From assembly GCF_019393635.1 (NCBI RefSeq), contig NC_057862.1, positions 264,878,441 to 264,942,440 on the forward strand: a DNA stretch of 64,000 bases, written 5' to 3'. Positions 46,421-57,056 of this stretch are shown piece by piece. Each line of letters starts with the position of its first letter. Position 1 is the stretch's first letter. The notes below the pieces were generated by a model. That model saw nothing but the letters and a program-made list of their open reading frames with translations. It ran no database searches and had not been told where the DNA came from. This DNA comes from Dromiciops gliroides (taxonomy: Eukaryota > Chordata > Mammalia > Microbiotheria > Microbiotheriidae). The position numbers and the translations under genes were made by a program.

Positions 46421-48739
46421 ACAGAATTAGCCAAATTAAAAAGGAAGTAGAAAAAGTCACTGAAGAAAATAATTCCTTAAAAATTTGAATTGAACAAATG
46501 GAAACTAATGACTGTGATATGACATGATATGATAAAACAAAAAGTAAAAAAATAGAAGAAAATGCGAAATTTCTCATTGGAAAAACAACTCAACTAGAAC
46601 ATAGATACAGGAGAGAAATGACATCGATGCAAGAAAAGCATGAAAAAAAGTTAACAGCTGGAAAAACTGAATTGGCCAAGTGGAAAAGGAGGTACAAAAG
46701 CTCTCTGAAGAAAATAACTCCTTAAAAATTAGTATTGAGCAAATGGAAGGTAATACCTTTATGAGAAATCAAGAAACAATAAAGCAAAACCAAGAGAATG
46801 AAAAAATAGAAGGCAATGTGAAACATCTCATTGGAAAAAACAACTTACCTGGAAAAAAAAAAAGATCCAGGAGAGATCATTTGAAAATTGTTGGGCTACC
46901 TTAAAGCCATGATCAAAAAGAGAACCTATTCACCATCTTCCAAGAAATTGTCAGGGAAAATTGCCCTGATATTCTAGAAGAAGAAGGTAAAATAGAAATT
47001 GAAAGAATCCACCAATCACCTCCTGAAAGAGATCCCAAAATGAAAATTTCCAGGAATATTGTAGCCAAATTCCAGAGCTCCCAAGTCAAGGACAAAATAT
47101 TACAAGCAGCCAGAAAGAAGCAATTCAAATATTGTGGAGCCACAGTCAGGATAACACAAGACCTAGCAGCTTCTACACATTAAAGGATCAGAGGGCTTGG
47201 AATATGATATTCTGAAGGACAAAGGAACTGGGATTACAACCAAGAATCACCTACCCAGCAAAACTGAATATAATCCTTCAGGAGGAAAATGGGAATTCAT
47301 TGAAAGAAAGGACTTTCAGGCATTCTTGATGAAAAGACCTGAGCTGAATAGAAGATTTGACTTTCAAATACAAGACCCTTGAGAAGCATAAAAAGGTAAA
47401 TAGGAAAAAGAAATCATAAGGGGTATTAAAATGTTAAACTATTTACATTCCTACATGGGAAGATTATACTTGTAATTCTCTCATTATTAGGACAGCTGAG
47501 TGGAGTATATCTAGACAGGTATGAGTTGAATATGAAAGGATGATATCTTTTTTAAAAAGGGGTGAGAGGGATGTACTGGTAGAATGGGAAAGGGAGAAAT
47601 GAAATGAGGTAAAGTATCTCACATAAAAGAAACCCCAAAAAAGTTTATACACTGGAGGGAAAGATGGGCAAGGTGCTGGGGAGTGAGTGAACCTTATTCT
47701 CATCAGAACTGGCTCAAGGAGTTAATAACATACTCACTCACATTGGGTATAGTAATATATCTTGCCCTTCAGGAAAGTAGGAGAAGAAGGGGATGGGGAT
47801 GGGGAGGGGGGTGAAAGAAGGGAGGGCAGATTGGGGGAGGGAACAGTCAGAAGCAAAATATTTTTGAGGAAGGTTAGGGTGAAAGAAGTTAGAAAATAGA
47901 GTAAATATCATGAGGAGGGAAAAGGATGGAGGGAAAAACAGAAATAGTAACTGTAAAAAAACTTTGAAGCAAGTTTGTCTGACAGGCCTCAGTTCTCAAA
48001 CATGTAGAGAACTCTGTCATTTGTTAAAATAAGAGCCATTCCCCCAACTGATAGATAATCAAAAGATATGAAGTTTTCAGATGAAATAATCAAAGCTATC
48101 TATAGACATATGAAAAGGAAATACTCTGACTCATTATTGATTGGAGAGATGCAGGTCAAAACAATTCTGAGGTACTATGTCATACTTATTGAATTGGATA
48201 ATAGGACAGCAAAAGAAAATTACAAATGTTGTAGAGGATATGGGGAAAATGAGATATTAACACACTCTTGGTAAAGTTGTAAACTGATTCAACCATTCTG
48301 TAGAGCAATTTGGAACTATGGCCAAAGGACTAAAAAAACATGCATACTTTGACTTAGTCATATCACTACTAGGTTGGTATCCAAAAAGAGATAAAAAAAA
48401 ACAAAAAGTGAAATTCAAAATTGAGGAGATGTCCATCAATTGGGGAATAGCTGAACAAATTGTGGGATGAGATTATGATGGAGCACTATTGTGCTATAAG
48501 AAATGATGAGCAAGATGTTATCAGAAAAACCTGGAAAGACTTACATGAGCTAATGTAAAGTGAAATGTACCATATACAAAGTAACAGCAATATTATAAGA
48601 TGATCAGCTATGAATGACTTTGCTATTCTCAGCAATACAATGATCCAAGACAAGTCTGAAGGACTTATGATTGAAAATACAATTCATCTCCAAAGGAACT
48701 GATGGGGTCTGAATACAGATTGAAGAATTTAAAAAAAGA

Positions 48740-49234
48740 AATTTTAGACTACCTGAAAGCCATGACCAAAAAAAAAATCCTGGACAATATCTTTCAAGAA
48801 ATTATCAAAGAAAACTGCCCTAAAATATTAGAGCCAAAGGGCAAAATAGAAATTGAAAGAATCCACCGATCACCAACTGAAAGAGATCCCAAAACAAAAA
48901 CTGCCCAGAACATCATAGCCAAATTTCAGAGCTCACAGTTAAAGAAAAAGTATTTCAAGCAGCAGAAAAGAAACAATTCAAATACCATGGAGGTACAGTC
49001 AGAATTACACAGGATATGGCAGCTTCCCCATTAAAGCCCAGTGGGCCTTGGAATATAATATACCAGAAAGCAAAGGAGTTAGGTTTACAATTAAGAATCA
49101 TCTACCCAGCAAAATTGAATATATTCTTTCAGGGGGGAAATGGACATTTTAAAGAAATAGAGGACTTTCAAGTATTTCTGATTAAAAGGCCAGAGTTAAA
49201 TAGAAATTTTGACCTCCAAATACAAGACCCATGA
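48740..49234 (+). pseudogene. L1 ORF1 remnant (RRM and C-terminal domain)
   Basis: 'NIFQEIIKENCPKILEPKGK', 'IERIHRSPTERDPKTKT' and 'NIIAKFQSSQ' in the first frame (48702-49034), then a shift to 49016-49234 with 'FLIKRPELNRNFDLQIQDP' at the end. The N-terminal coiled coil was lost by truncation at 48718. Confidence 0.85.
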
Positions 49235-49840
49235 GAAACATAAAAAGGTAAAAAAGAAGCAAGAAAGAAAAACTGTAAGAAATTCAATACAGTTCAACTG
49301 TTTATATTTCTATAAGATAATATATGTAAGTCTTAATAACTTTATTATAAGAGCAATTATTAGAGCAATTAGGAGTATAAGTAGAGAGAGGATGTGGTCA
49401 TAAGGTGATATTGAAGGGATGATAATATTTGTAAGTCTTAACAACTTTATTATAAGAATAATTAGAAAGAGTATATGTAGACAGAGGGTGTGGTTATTAT
49501 GTATGTGACATTAATGGAATGATACTCCAACAAACAAAATAAAAGGGGCAAAAAGAAATTGCATGAAAGAAAAAAAAAGGGAGAAATTGAATGGGGTGAA
49601 TTATCCCACACACACACAAACAAAAGAGGCATGAAAGAACTATCATAATGGATGGGAAGATGGGGGGCATAGGCAAAGATTAAACATTACTCTCATCAAA
49701 ATTGGTTCAAAAAGAAAATAACAAGCACAGTCAGTTGGATATAGAAATCTATCTTACCCTATAAGGAAGTTTAAAAAAGGGGATGGTGATAAAAGGGCGA
49801 GGGGGGGACTGATTCAAGGGAGGGAATATAGGGGAAGGCT
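49235..49840 (+). other. L1 inter-ORF spacer
   Basis: A/G-rich, noncoding, about 600 bp. It contains a direct duplication of roughly 115 bp ('aactttattataagagcaat' near 49334 and 'aactttattataagaataat' near 49442). Confidence 0.75.
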
Positions 49841-51031
49841 GTGATCATCATAACTATAAATGTGAGTGGGATTAACTCACCCATTAAACAGAAGGAGATA
49901 GCAAAATGGATTAAAAACCAAAATCTTACAATATGTTGTTTACAAGAAACACATTTAAAGCAGAGAGATTCACACAGGGTACATGTAAGGGACTGGAAAA
50001 GAATCTATTATGCTTCAGCTGAAGCAAATAAAGCAAGGGTAGTGATCATGATTTCAGACAAAGCAAAAGCAAAAATAGATCTAGTTAAAAGAGATAAAGA
50101 AGGAAACTATGTCTTGCTGAAAGGTAACATAGACAATGAAGTCATATCAATACTTAACACATATTCACCAAATGCTACAGCATCTAAATTTTTGAAGAAG
50201 TTAAATGAGTTACAGGAGGAAATAGATAATAAAACTATCCTATTTGGGGACCTTAACATTCCCCTCTCAGATCTGGATAAATCTAACCAAAAAATAAACA
50301 AGAAAGAAGTTAAGGAAATGAACAGAATTCTTGAAAAGGTGGCTATGATAGATCTCTGGAGAAAACTGAATGAGAATAAAGAGGAATATACCTTCTCAGC
50401 AGTACATGGGACCTACATGAGAACTGTATTGGGCATTAAAACCTTACAACCAGATGCAGAAAAGCAAAAATAGCAAACACATCTTTTTCAGATCATAATG
50501 CAATAAAAATAACATTCAATAATGGACATTTGAAAGAGCAATTAAAAACCAATTAAAAATTAAATAATCTTATCCTAAAAACAAGTGGGTCAAAGAACAA
50601 CCAATGATTTCATTAGAGAAAAGGACAATAATGGGACAACGTAACAAAATTTATAGAATTCAGCCAAAGCAGTTGTTAGGGGAAAATTTATATCCCTAAC
50701 TGCTTACATCAATAAAATAGAGAAAAAGCAGATCAATGAATCGGGCATGTAACTCAAAAAACTAGAAAATGAACAAATTAAAAATCCCCAGCTAAACACC
50801 AAATTCAAATTCCTGAAAAATCAAAAGAGAGATTAATAAAATTGAAAGTAAGAAAACCATTGAATTAATAAATAAAACTAGAAGCTGGTTTTATGAAAAA
50901 AAACAATAAAATAGTTAATTTTATCAAAAAAAAGGAAAGAAGCAAACCAAATTACTAGTATCCAAAATGAAAGGGGCGAATCAACCACCAATGAAGAGGA
51001 AATTAAGATAATGATTAAAACCATTTTGGCC

Positions 51032-51169
51032 GGGGGCAGCTAGGTGGCGCAGTGGATAAAGCACTGGTCCTGGATTCAGGAGTACCTGAGTTCAAATCCA
51101 GTCTCAGACACTTGACACTTACTAGCTGTGTGACCCTGGGCAAGTCACTTAACCCCAATTGCCTCGCAA

Positions 51170-51200
<31 letters not shown>

Positions 51201-51201
51201 C
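51032..51201 (+). mobile_element. tRNA-derived SINE with A tail plus (CA)n
   Basis: Target duplication 'cattttggcc' at about 51022-51031 and 51203-51212; head 'cgggggcagctaggtggcgc'. Confidence 0.94.
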
Positions 51202-52049
51202 ACATTTTGGCCAATTATATGCCAATAAATTTGACAATCTAAATGAAATGGATGAATAGCTGCAAAATTATAAATTACCCTGATTATCAGAAGAAGAAAT
51301 AAAATATTTAAATAACCCAATTTTAGGAAAAACATTTAACAAGCCATCAATGAACTTCCTAAGAAAAAATCCCCAAGACCAGATGGATTCACAAGTGAAC
51401 TCTAACAAACATTTAAAGAACAATCAATCCCAATACTATATAAATTATTTGAAAAAATAAGTGAAGGAGTCGTACCAAATTCCTTTTATGAGACAAATAT
51501 GGTGCTGATATCCAAACCAGAAAGAGTCAAAACAGAGAAAGAAAATGATAGACCAATCTTGCTAATGAATGCTGATGAAAAATTTTAAATAAAATACTAG
51601 CAAAAAAAAAAGATTACAGCAATATATCACAAGGATCATACCCTATGACCAGGTAGGATTTATACCAGGAATGCAGGGTTGGTTCAGTATTAGGAAAACT
51701 ATCGGCCAAATTGAAAACAGAAATCATATGATTATCTTAATAGATGCAGAAAAGGCCTTTGACAAAATACAGAACCCATTCCTATTTAAAACATTAGAGA
51801 ACATAGGAATAAAAGGAGCTTACCTTAAAATGATAAGTACTATGTATCTAAAACCATCAGCAAGCCTTCCCAATTCAATCGGGGTGAAGAAAGGGTGCCC
51901 ATCATCACCTCTATTATTTAATATTGTATTAGAAATGTTAGCTATATCAATAAGAAAAGAGAAAGAAAATAAAGGAATTAGAATAGGTAATGAGGAAACA
52001 AAACTATCTCTCTTTGCAGATAATATGATGTTATACTTAGACAATCCTA

Positions 52050-52206
52050 GGGGCAGCTAGGTGGCGCAGTGGATAGAGCACCAGCCCTGAAGTTGAGTCA
52101 GGAGTACCTGAGTTCAAATCCGGCCTCAAACACATAACACTTACTAGCTGTGTGACCCTGGGCAAGTCACTTAACCCCAATTGCCTCACTAAAAGAAAAA
52201 AAAAAA
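52050..52206 (+). mobile_element. tRNA-derived SINE in L1 RT domain
   Basis: Target duplication 'aatcctag' (52042-52049 and 52209-52216). It carries a short extra piece in the head ('ccctgaagttgagtcagg'). Confidence 0.94.
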
Positions 52207-53610
52207 AGAAAATCCTAGAGAATCAACTAAAAAGCTACTTGAAATTATTAACAACTTTAGCAAAGTTGCAGGATATAAAATAAACCCACATAAATTATCA
52301 GCATTTATATATATATAACCAATAAAGTCCAGCAACAACAGATAAAAAGAGAAATTCCATTTAAAATAACTGTGGCCAATATAAAATACTTGGGAGTCTA
52401 CCTCCCAAGATAAACACAGAACTACAAAACACTTTTCACACAAATAAAGTCAGCTCTAAACAAATGGAAAAATATTAATTGCTCATGAGTAGGCAGAGCC
52501 AATATAATAAAAATTACAATCCTGACTGTTAATTTATTTATTTAGTGCTGTGTCAATCAAAGTATCAAAAATATTTTATAGAGCTAGAAAAAATAATAAC
52601 AAAATTCATCTGGAAAAACAAAAATTCAAGGATATCAAGGGAATCAATGAAAAAATATAAAAGAAGGTGATCTGACAGTACCAGATCTTAAACTGGGGTA
52701 ATTATCAAAACAATCTGGTACTAGCTAAGAAATAGAGAAGTAGATCAGTGGAATAGAATAGATAGAAGTTACACTATAGTAAATGAAATATGATAAACCC
52801 AAAGATCCAACCTTTTTGAACAAAAACTCATTATTTGACAAAAACTTCTAGCAAAACTGGAAAACAGTATGGTAGAAACTAAGTATAGACCAACATCTCA
52901 CACCATATAGTAAAATAAGGTCAAAATGGGTACATGATTTACACATAAAGGATGATACACAAACAAATTAAGAGAATATGCAATTGTTTATCTGTCAGAT
53001 TTATGGGAAGAGGAAGAGTTTAGGACCAAAAAAGAAATACAGAGTAAAATAAAATGTAAAATAGATCATTTTGATTATATAAAATTTAAAAGCTTTTTCA
53101 CAGACAAAACTATTGTAACCAAGATTACAAGGGAAGTAGAAAACTGGGAAAGAATTTTTGAAACAAGTATCTCTGATAAAGGCCTCATTTCTCAAATATA
53201 TAGAGAACTGAGTCAAATTTACAAAAATATAAGTCATTCCCCAATTGATAAATGGTCAAAGGATATGAACAGGCAGTTCTCAGACAAGGAAATCAAAGCT
53301 ATCTATAATCATATGAAAAAATACTCTAGATCATTAGTGATCAGAGAAATGCAAAATAAAATGATTCTGAGGTATCACCTCACATCTACCAAAGTGGGAA
53401 ATATAACAAAAATAGAAAATATTGGATGTTGAAGGGCTAATGTAGTCAAATATCTTTGATAAAGGCCTCTTTTCTCAAATATATATAGAATTGAGTCTAA
53501 TTTTTAAGAATACAAGTCATTCCCCAATTGATAAATGATCAAGGAATATGAACATGAAGTTTTCAGACAAAGAAAACAAAGCTATCTATAATTATATGAA
53601 AAAAAGCTCT

Positions 53611-53758
53611 AAGGGTTAGCAAGGTGGTTCAGTGGATAAAGCACCAACCCTAGATTCAGGAAGACCTGAGTTCAAATCCAGTCTCAGCCACTTGTCACTT
53701 ACTAGCTGTGTGACCCTGGGCAAGTCACTAGTCCCTCATTGCCCTGCAAAAAAAAAAA
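53611..53758 (+). mobile_element. tRNA-derived SINE, diverged head
   Basis: 'gggttagcaaggtggttcag', standard body and A tail. Inserted in the second copy of the duplicated ORF2 segment. Confidence 0.88.
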
Positions 53759-54600
53759 CACCCTATTAATCACTATTAATCAGAGAAACTTAAATTAAAA
53801 TAACTCTGAGGTATCACCTCACACCTATCAGAGTGGCAAATATTAAAAAAAAAGGAAAATATTGGATGTTGGGATGCTAATCCACTGTTGGTGGAGTTGT
53901 GAAAAGATCCAACCTTTCTGGAGAGCAATTTGGAACAATGCCCCAAAGGGTATAGAACGGTGCATACCCTTTGATCCAGCAATACCACCACTGGGTTTAT
54001 ATCCCAAAGATATCCCCTAAAAGAGAAAAAAAAAAACCTATTTATATGAAAATATTTCTTGCAGCTCCTTTTGTGGTGGCTGAAAATTGGAAATCAAAGG
54101 AATGCCATTAATTGGCAAATGGCTAAACAAGTTGTGGTATATGATGGTGATGGAATATTATTGTGCAATAAGAAATGAAAAGCAGCATGATTTCAGAAAG
54201 ACCTGGAAAGACTTGTACATTAATACAGTGAAATGAGCAGAATCAAGACAATGCTGTGCACGGAGACAGCAATATTGTTTGATGAAGAACTGTGAATGAC
54301 TTAACTATTCTCTACAGTACAATGATCCAGGACAATCCCAAAGGACTAATGATGAAGCATACTATCCACCTCCAAAGAAAGAAATTATATTGATTGAATA
54401 CAGACTGAAACATGCTATTTTTCACTTCCTTCCATTTTTTTCTTTTATTCAAGTTTTCTTATACAAAATTACTAATATGGTAATGTTTTACATAATGGTA
54501 CATGTATAACCCATATCTGCCTCAAGAGGGAGGGAAGGAGGGATAGAAATTGGAACTCAAAACTATAAATAAAAATATTTATTACTTTAAAAAAAAGAAT

Positions 54601-55372
54601 GGCCAAATGAGGCTTGAACTGGGACCCACTTTTAGCCAATCAGTGTGATCTTGAATAAGGAGAATACTCAATGGGAATAGAAAGGAGTACAGACAGTTCT
54701 TACTTCAGGTAAATTGGCATTACACAAACTCGACTTTACTTAAGGAATTCTGAAAGAAATCTGCATTCCACTAAAACATCTATATTAACTTTTCTATACA
54801 GTATTGTGCTCTTTATCTCTATTCTTGCCCCTTTGGCTCAGTGTTCCTTGGTTTCCCAACTCTCTCACAACCAAAAACAAAATAAAAAAAATTAAACAAA
54901 ACCCCTCCAAGTGAAAGCAGAAGAGATGCACAGAGATGGTTCCAACAACACTTTGATCAGGGTTTGGCTTGAGACTTCCATTCCACCCCACCTCCTGCCT
55001 GTCCAACCCTTACGTATCTGTCCATCATCCATCTGTAATTGGTTACAACATGTATGTTCCTGGTCCCTATGTTACCCATCCTCTCCCATCCAAACCCACC
55101 TTGTCTGCCCCACTATATGTTATTTTTGTTAATTTCCCCATATGGCTGTCCTGAAACATGTGTTCCTACTGCCCTTGCTTATCTGTCTGCAGACCACACA
55201 TGTCCTTGAATGTACGCTAGCTCTCTCCCTTCATGGCTATGTGGCCCCCTTTCTATCTCTGACCCTCATTTCCTTCCTCACATCAGTAGGCAAATCTGCA
55301 TAATTTTAAAATTGCTTTACATAAAAGTCTGTTAAATAGTCCTCATATAAATTCTTTTAATTTTATATGTTT
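54601..55372. other. Unassigned DNA
   Basis: No recognised repeat or gene. 'aattggcattacacaaactc' near 54715 hints at an unidentified dispersed repeat. Confidence 0.4.
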
Positions 55373-56008
55373 TTCTCAGCTGTACATGGTACCTTCACAA
55401 AAATTGATCTATACATCTATGCATACTCTTTGATTCAGCAATAGCACTACTAGGCTTTTATCCCTTAGAGATCAAAGAAAAGAGAGAGGAACTTAATCAC
55501 ACAAAAAAATATTCATAGAAGCTCTTTTTGTGGTAACAAAGAATCAGAAAATGAGATGCCCATCAATTGGGAATCATTGAACATATTGTGGTATATGATT
55601 GGAATGGAATGCTATATACTATAAGAAACTATAAGAAACGATAAGCAGGATAGTTTCAGAAAAACCTAGGAAGATTTATATAAACTCATGAAAAGTGAAT
55701 TGAGCAGAACATTGTACAGCAATATTGTAAGAATGATCAACTGAGAAAGACAATGACCTAAGACCTAAGACAATTCCAAAGGATCCATGATGGAAAATGT
55801 TCTTCACTTCCAGAAAACTGGTGAACTCTGAATGAGAATCAAAGATTACGGGCTTTCTGGTTTTTGTAAATTTTTTTTTGTATTCTGGATTTGCATTATT
55901 TTGTTTGTGTTTTCTTTATCACCATGGCTAATATGAAAATATGTTTGACATGACCTCACATGTGTAATTGAAATCAAAATGATTGCCTTCTTAAGAATGG
56001 GGTAGGAG
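55373..56008 (+). mobile_element. Internally deleted L1: short endonuclease piece joined to ORF2 C-terminus
   Basis: 'tctcagctgtacatggtacc' and 'ttcacaaaaattgat' are endonuclease codons. At about 55409 the sequence jumps to 'ctatgcatactctttgattc', the last part of ORF2, followed by the 3'UTR to the G-rich tract at 55996. The tract resumes after the two SINEs, to about 56340. Confidence 0.8.
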
Positions 56009-56152
56009 GGGGCGGCTAGATAGCACAGTGGATAAAGCACCGGCCCTGGATTCAGGAGTACCTGAGTTCAAATCCGGCCTCAGACACTTGACACTTACTA
56101 GCTGTGTGACCCTGGGCAAGTCACTTAACCCCCATTGCCCCACAAAAAAAAA
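56009..56152 (+). mobile_element. tRNA-derived SINE, first of a same-site pair
   Basis: Flanked by 'aatggggtaggag' at about 55996 and 56151. Head 'gggcggctagatagcacagt'. Confidence 0.94.
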
Positions 56153-56166
56153 ATGGGGTAGGAGAT

Positions 56167-56319
56167 GGGGCAGCTAGGTGGTGCAGTGGATAGAGCACTG
56201 GCTCTGGAGTCAGGAGTACCTGAGTTCAGATCCGGCCTTAGACACTTAACACTTACTAGCTGTGTGACCCTGGGCAAGTCACTTAACCCCAATTGCCTCA
56301 CTGGAAAAAAAAAAAAAAA
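56167..56319 (+). mobile_element. tRNA-derived SINE, second of a same-site pair
   Basis: Flanked by 'aatggggtagga' at 56153 and 'aatggggtaggg' at 56321. Head 'ggggcagctaggtggtgcag'. Confidence 0.94.
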
Positions 56320-57056
56320 GAATGGGGTAGGGGTGAGGAAAACCCTGCCCAAGGCTGCCATGGTTTCACTCAGAGGAATATAGAGAGCTCCAGGGCAGAA
56401 CCAAAATGGTGGAAGAAAAGCAGTAACCTCTTGGAACTCATGACACAATCACTCCAAAACCTCCAAATCATGCCATAGGACAATTCCTGGAGCAGCAAAA
56501 CCCACAAAAGAATGTCCTGAAATCATTTTCGAACCAAATATGTATTAGAAGGTCAGAAGGAGGGGGCTACTGTGCCTAGGCAGGAGTGGAGCCCAAACCC
56601 ACAGTCATACTGACACAGATCCAGTCCTATGCAGGCTGAGCCAGGGAAAGAGACCCCCAGAGCCTTTGAATCAGCTGCAGAGCCATTGTTGTCTGGAACT
56701 AAGCTCACGGTCTGGTGAGAAGGATGAACAGTTGACAGGGGAGAAATTACAGGGGTCTCTGCTGGTGCTGAGACTGAACTTGGGTTTCTCACCCCAGGAG
56801 GTAGGCTTGAGTAGCAGTGGCCCAGGTTGGGGCACAGGCTTGTCAGAGCTAACAAACACAGCACACAAAGTTTTGCTGTCTGGTTAATTAGAAAGTTGGT
56901 CTGAGGTTATCTACAGACCAAGTAACAGGCCAGGTAAGTGAAGAACCTGCCCCTCCTTAAATCATACCACCTGGGACCCCCTGAAGCTTGGGACAGTGCA
57001 GCCTGGAAACAGTGTCCCACTTTAAGGACTTAAAAGTCAAGTAAAAGACAAACAAG

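Larger units (their letters stand above)
45812..47382 (+). pseudogene. L1-derivative ORF1 with duplicated coiled coil
   Basis: Start 'MSKK' then early breaks. Two SINEs (45999, 46250) lie in the first half. The coiled-coil block is present twice (about 46436-46610 and 46678-46860: 'gaagaaaataattccttaaa' and 'gaagaaaataactccttaaa'). The RRM/C-terminal region runs from 46900 to 47382, ending 'FLMKRPELNRRFDFQIQDP'. Several stops; inactive. Confidence 0.82.
44945..48717 (+). mobile_element. ORF1-only (HAL1-like) L1 derivative, sense
   Basis: Starts 'gggggaattctggtgctaaa' with a YY1-like AAAATGGC; 5'UTR to 45811; ORF1 45812-47382; spacer 47383-47950; junction near 47960 to the final third of ORF2 ('ctttgaagcaagtttgtctg', then 'aagatatgaagttttcagat'); 3'UTR to 48717, where it is cut by the next L1. 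Endonuclease and RT are missing. Confidence 0.85.
49841..54110 (+). pseudogene. L1 ORF2 remnant (endonuclease, RT), inactivated
   Basis: Endonuclease: 210 open codons from 49841 with 'TINVSGINS', 'LQETHLKQRD', 'FGDLNIPLSDLD' and 'YTFSAVHGT'; the frame is lost before the S-D-H box, which is still readable near 50487 ('FSDHNA'). RT: 51671-52060 with '[12 protein letters not shown]' and '[14 protein letters not shown]', and the catalytic box reading 'FADNMMLYL', so the second Asp of FADD is Asn. A SINE (52050-52206) splits the frame right after this. C-terminal sequence continues to about 54110 with a duplicated stretch (53166-53885). No functional ORF2p is possible. Confidence 0.9.
48718..54600 (+). 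mobile_element. LINE-1, 5'-truncated, with ORF1, spacer, ORF2 and 3'UTR
   Basis: Begins inside ORF1, then spacer (49235-49840), ORF2 (49841 to about 54110) and a 3'UTR ending 'ctataaataaaaatattt' and an A tail near 54600. SINEs at 51032, 52050 and 53611. It is the only sense L1 here that retains both endonuclease and RT, but it is dead (see ORF2). Confidence 0.9.

Noticed and set aside
10453..56319. tRNA genes, from the A-box/B-box-like sequences
   Set aside because: The boxes belong to dispersed SINEs with poly-A tails and target duplications; no cloverleaf with anticodon arm is formed.
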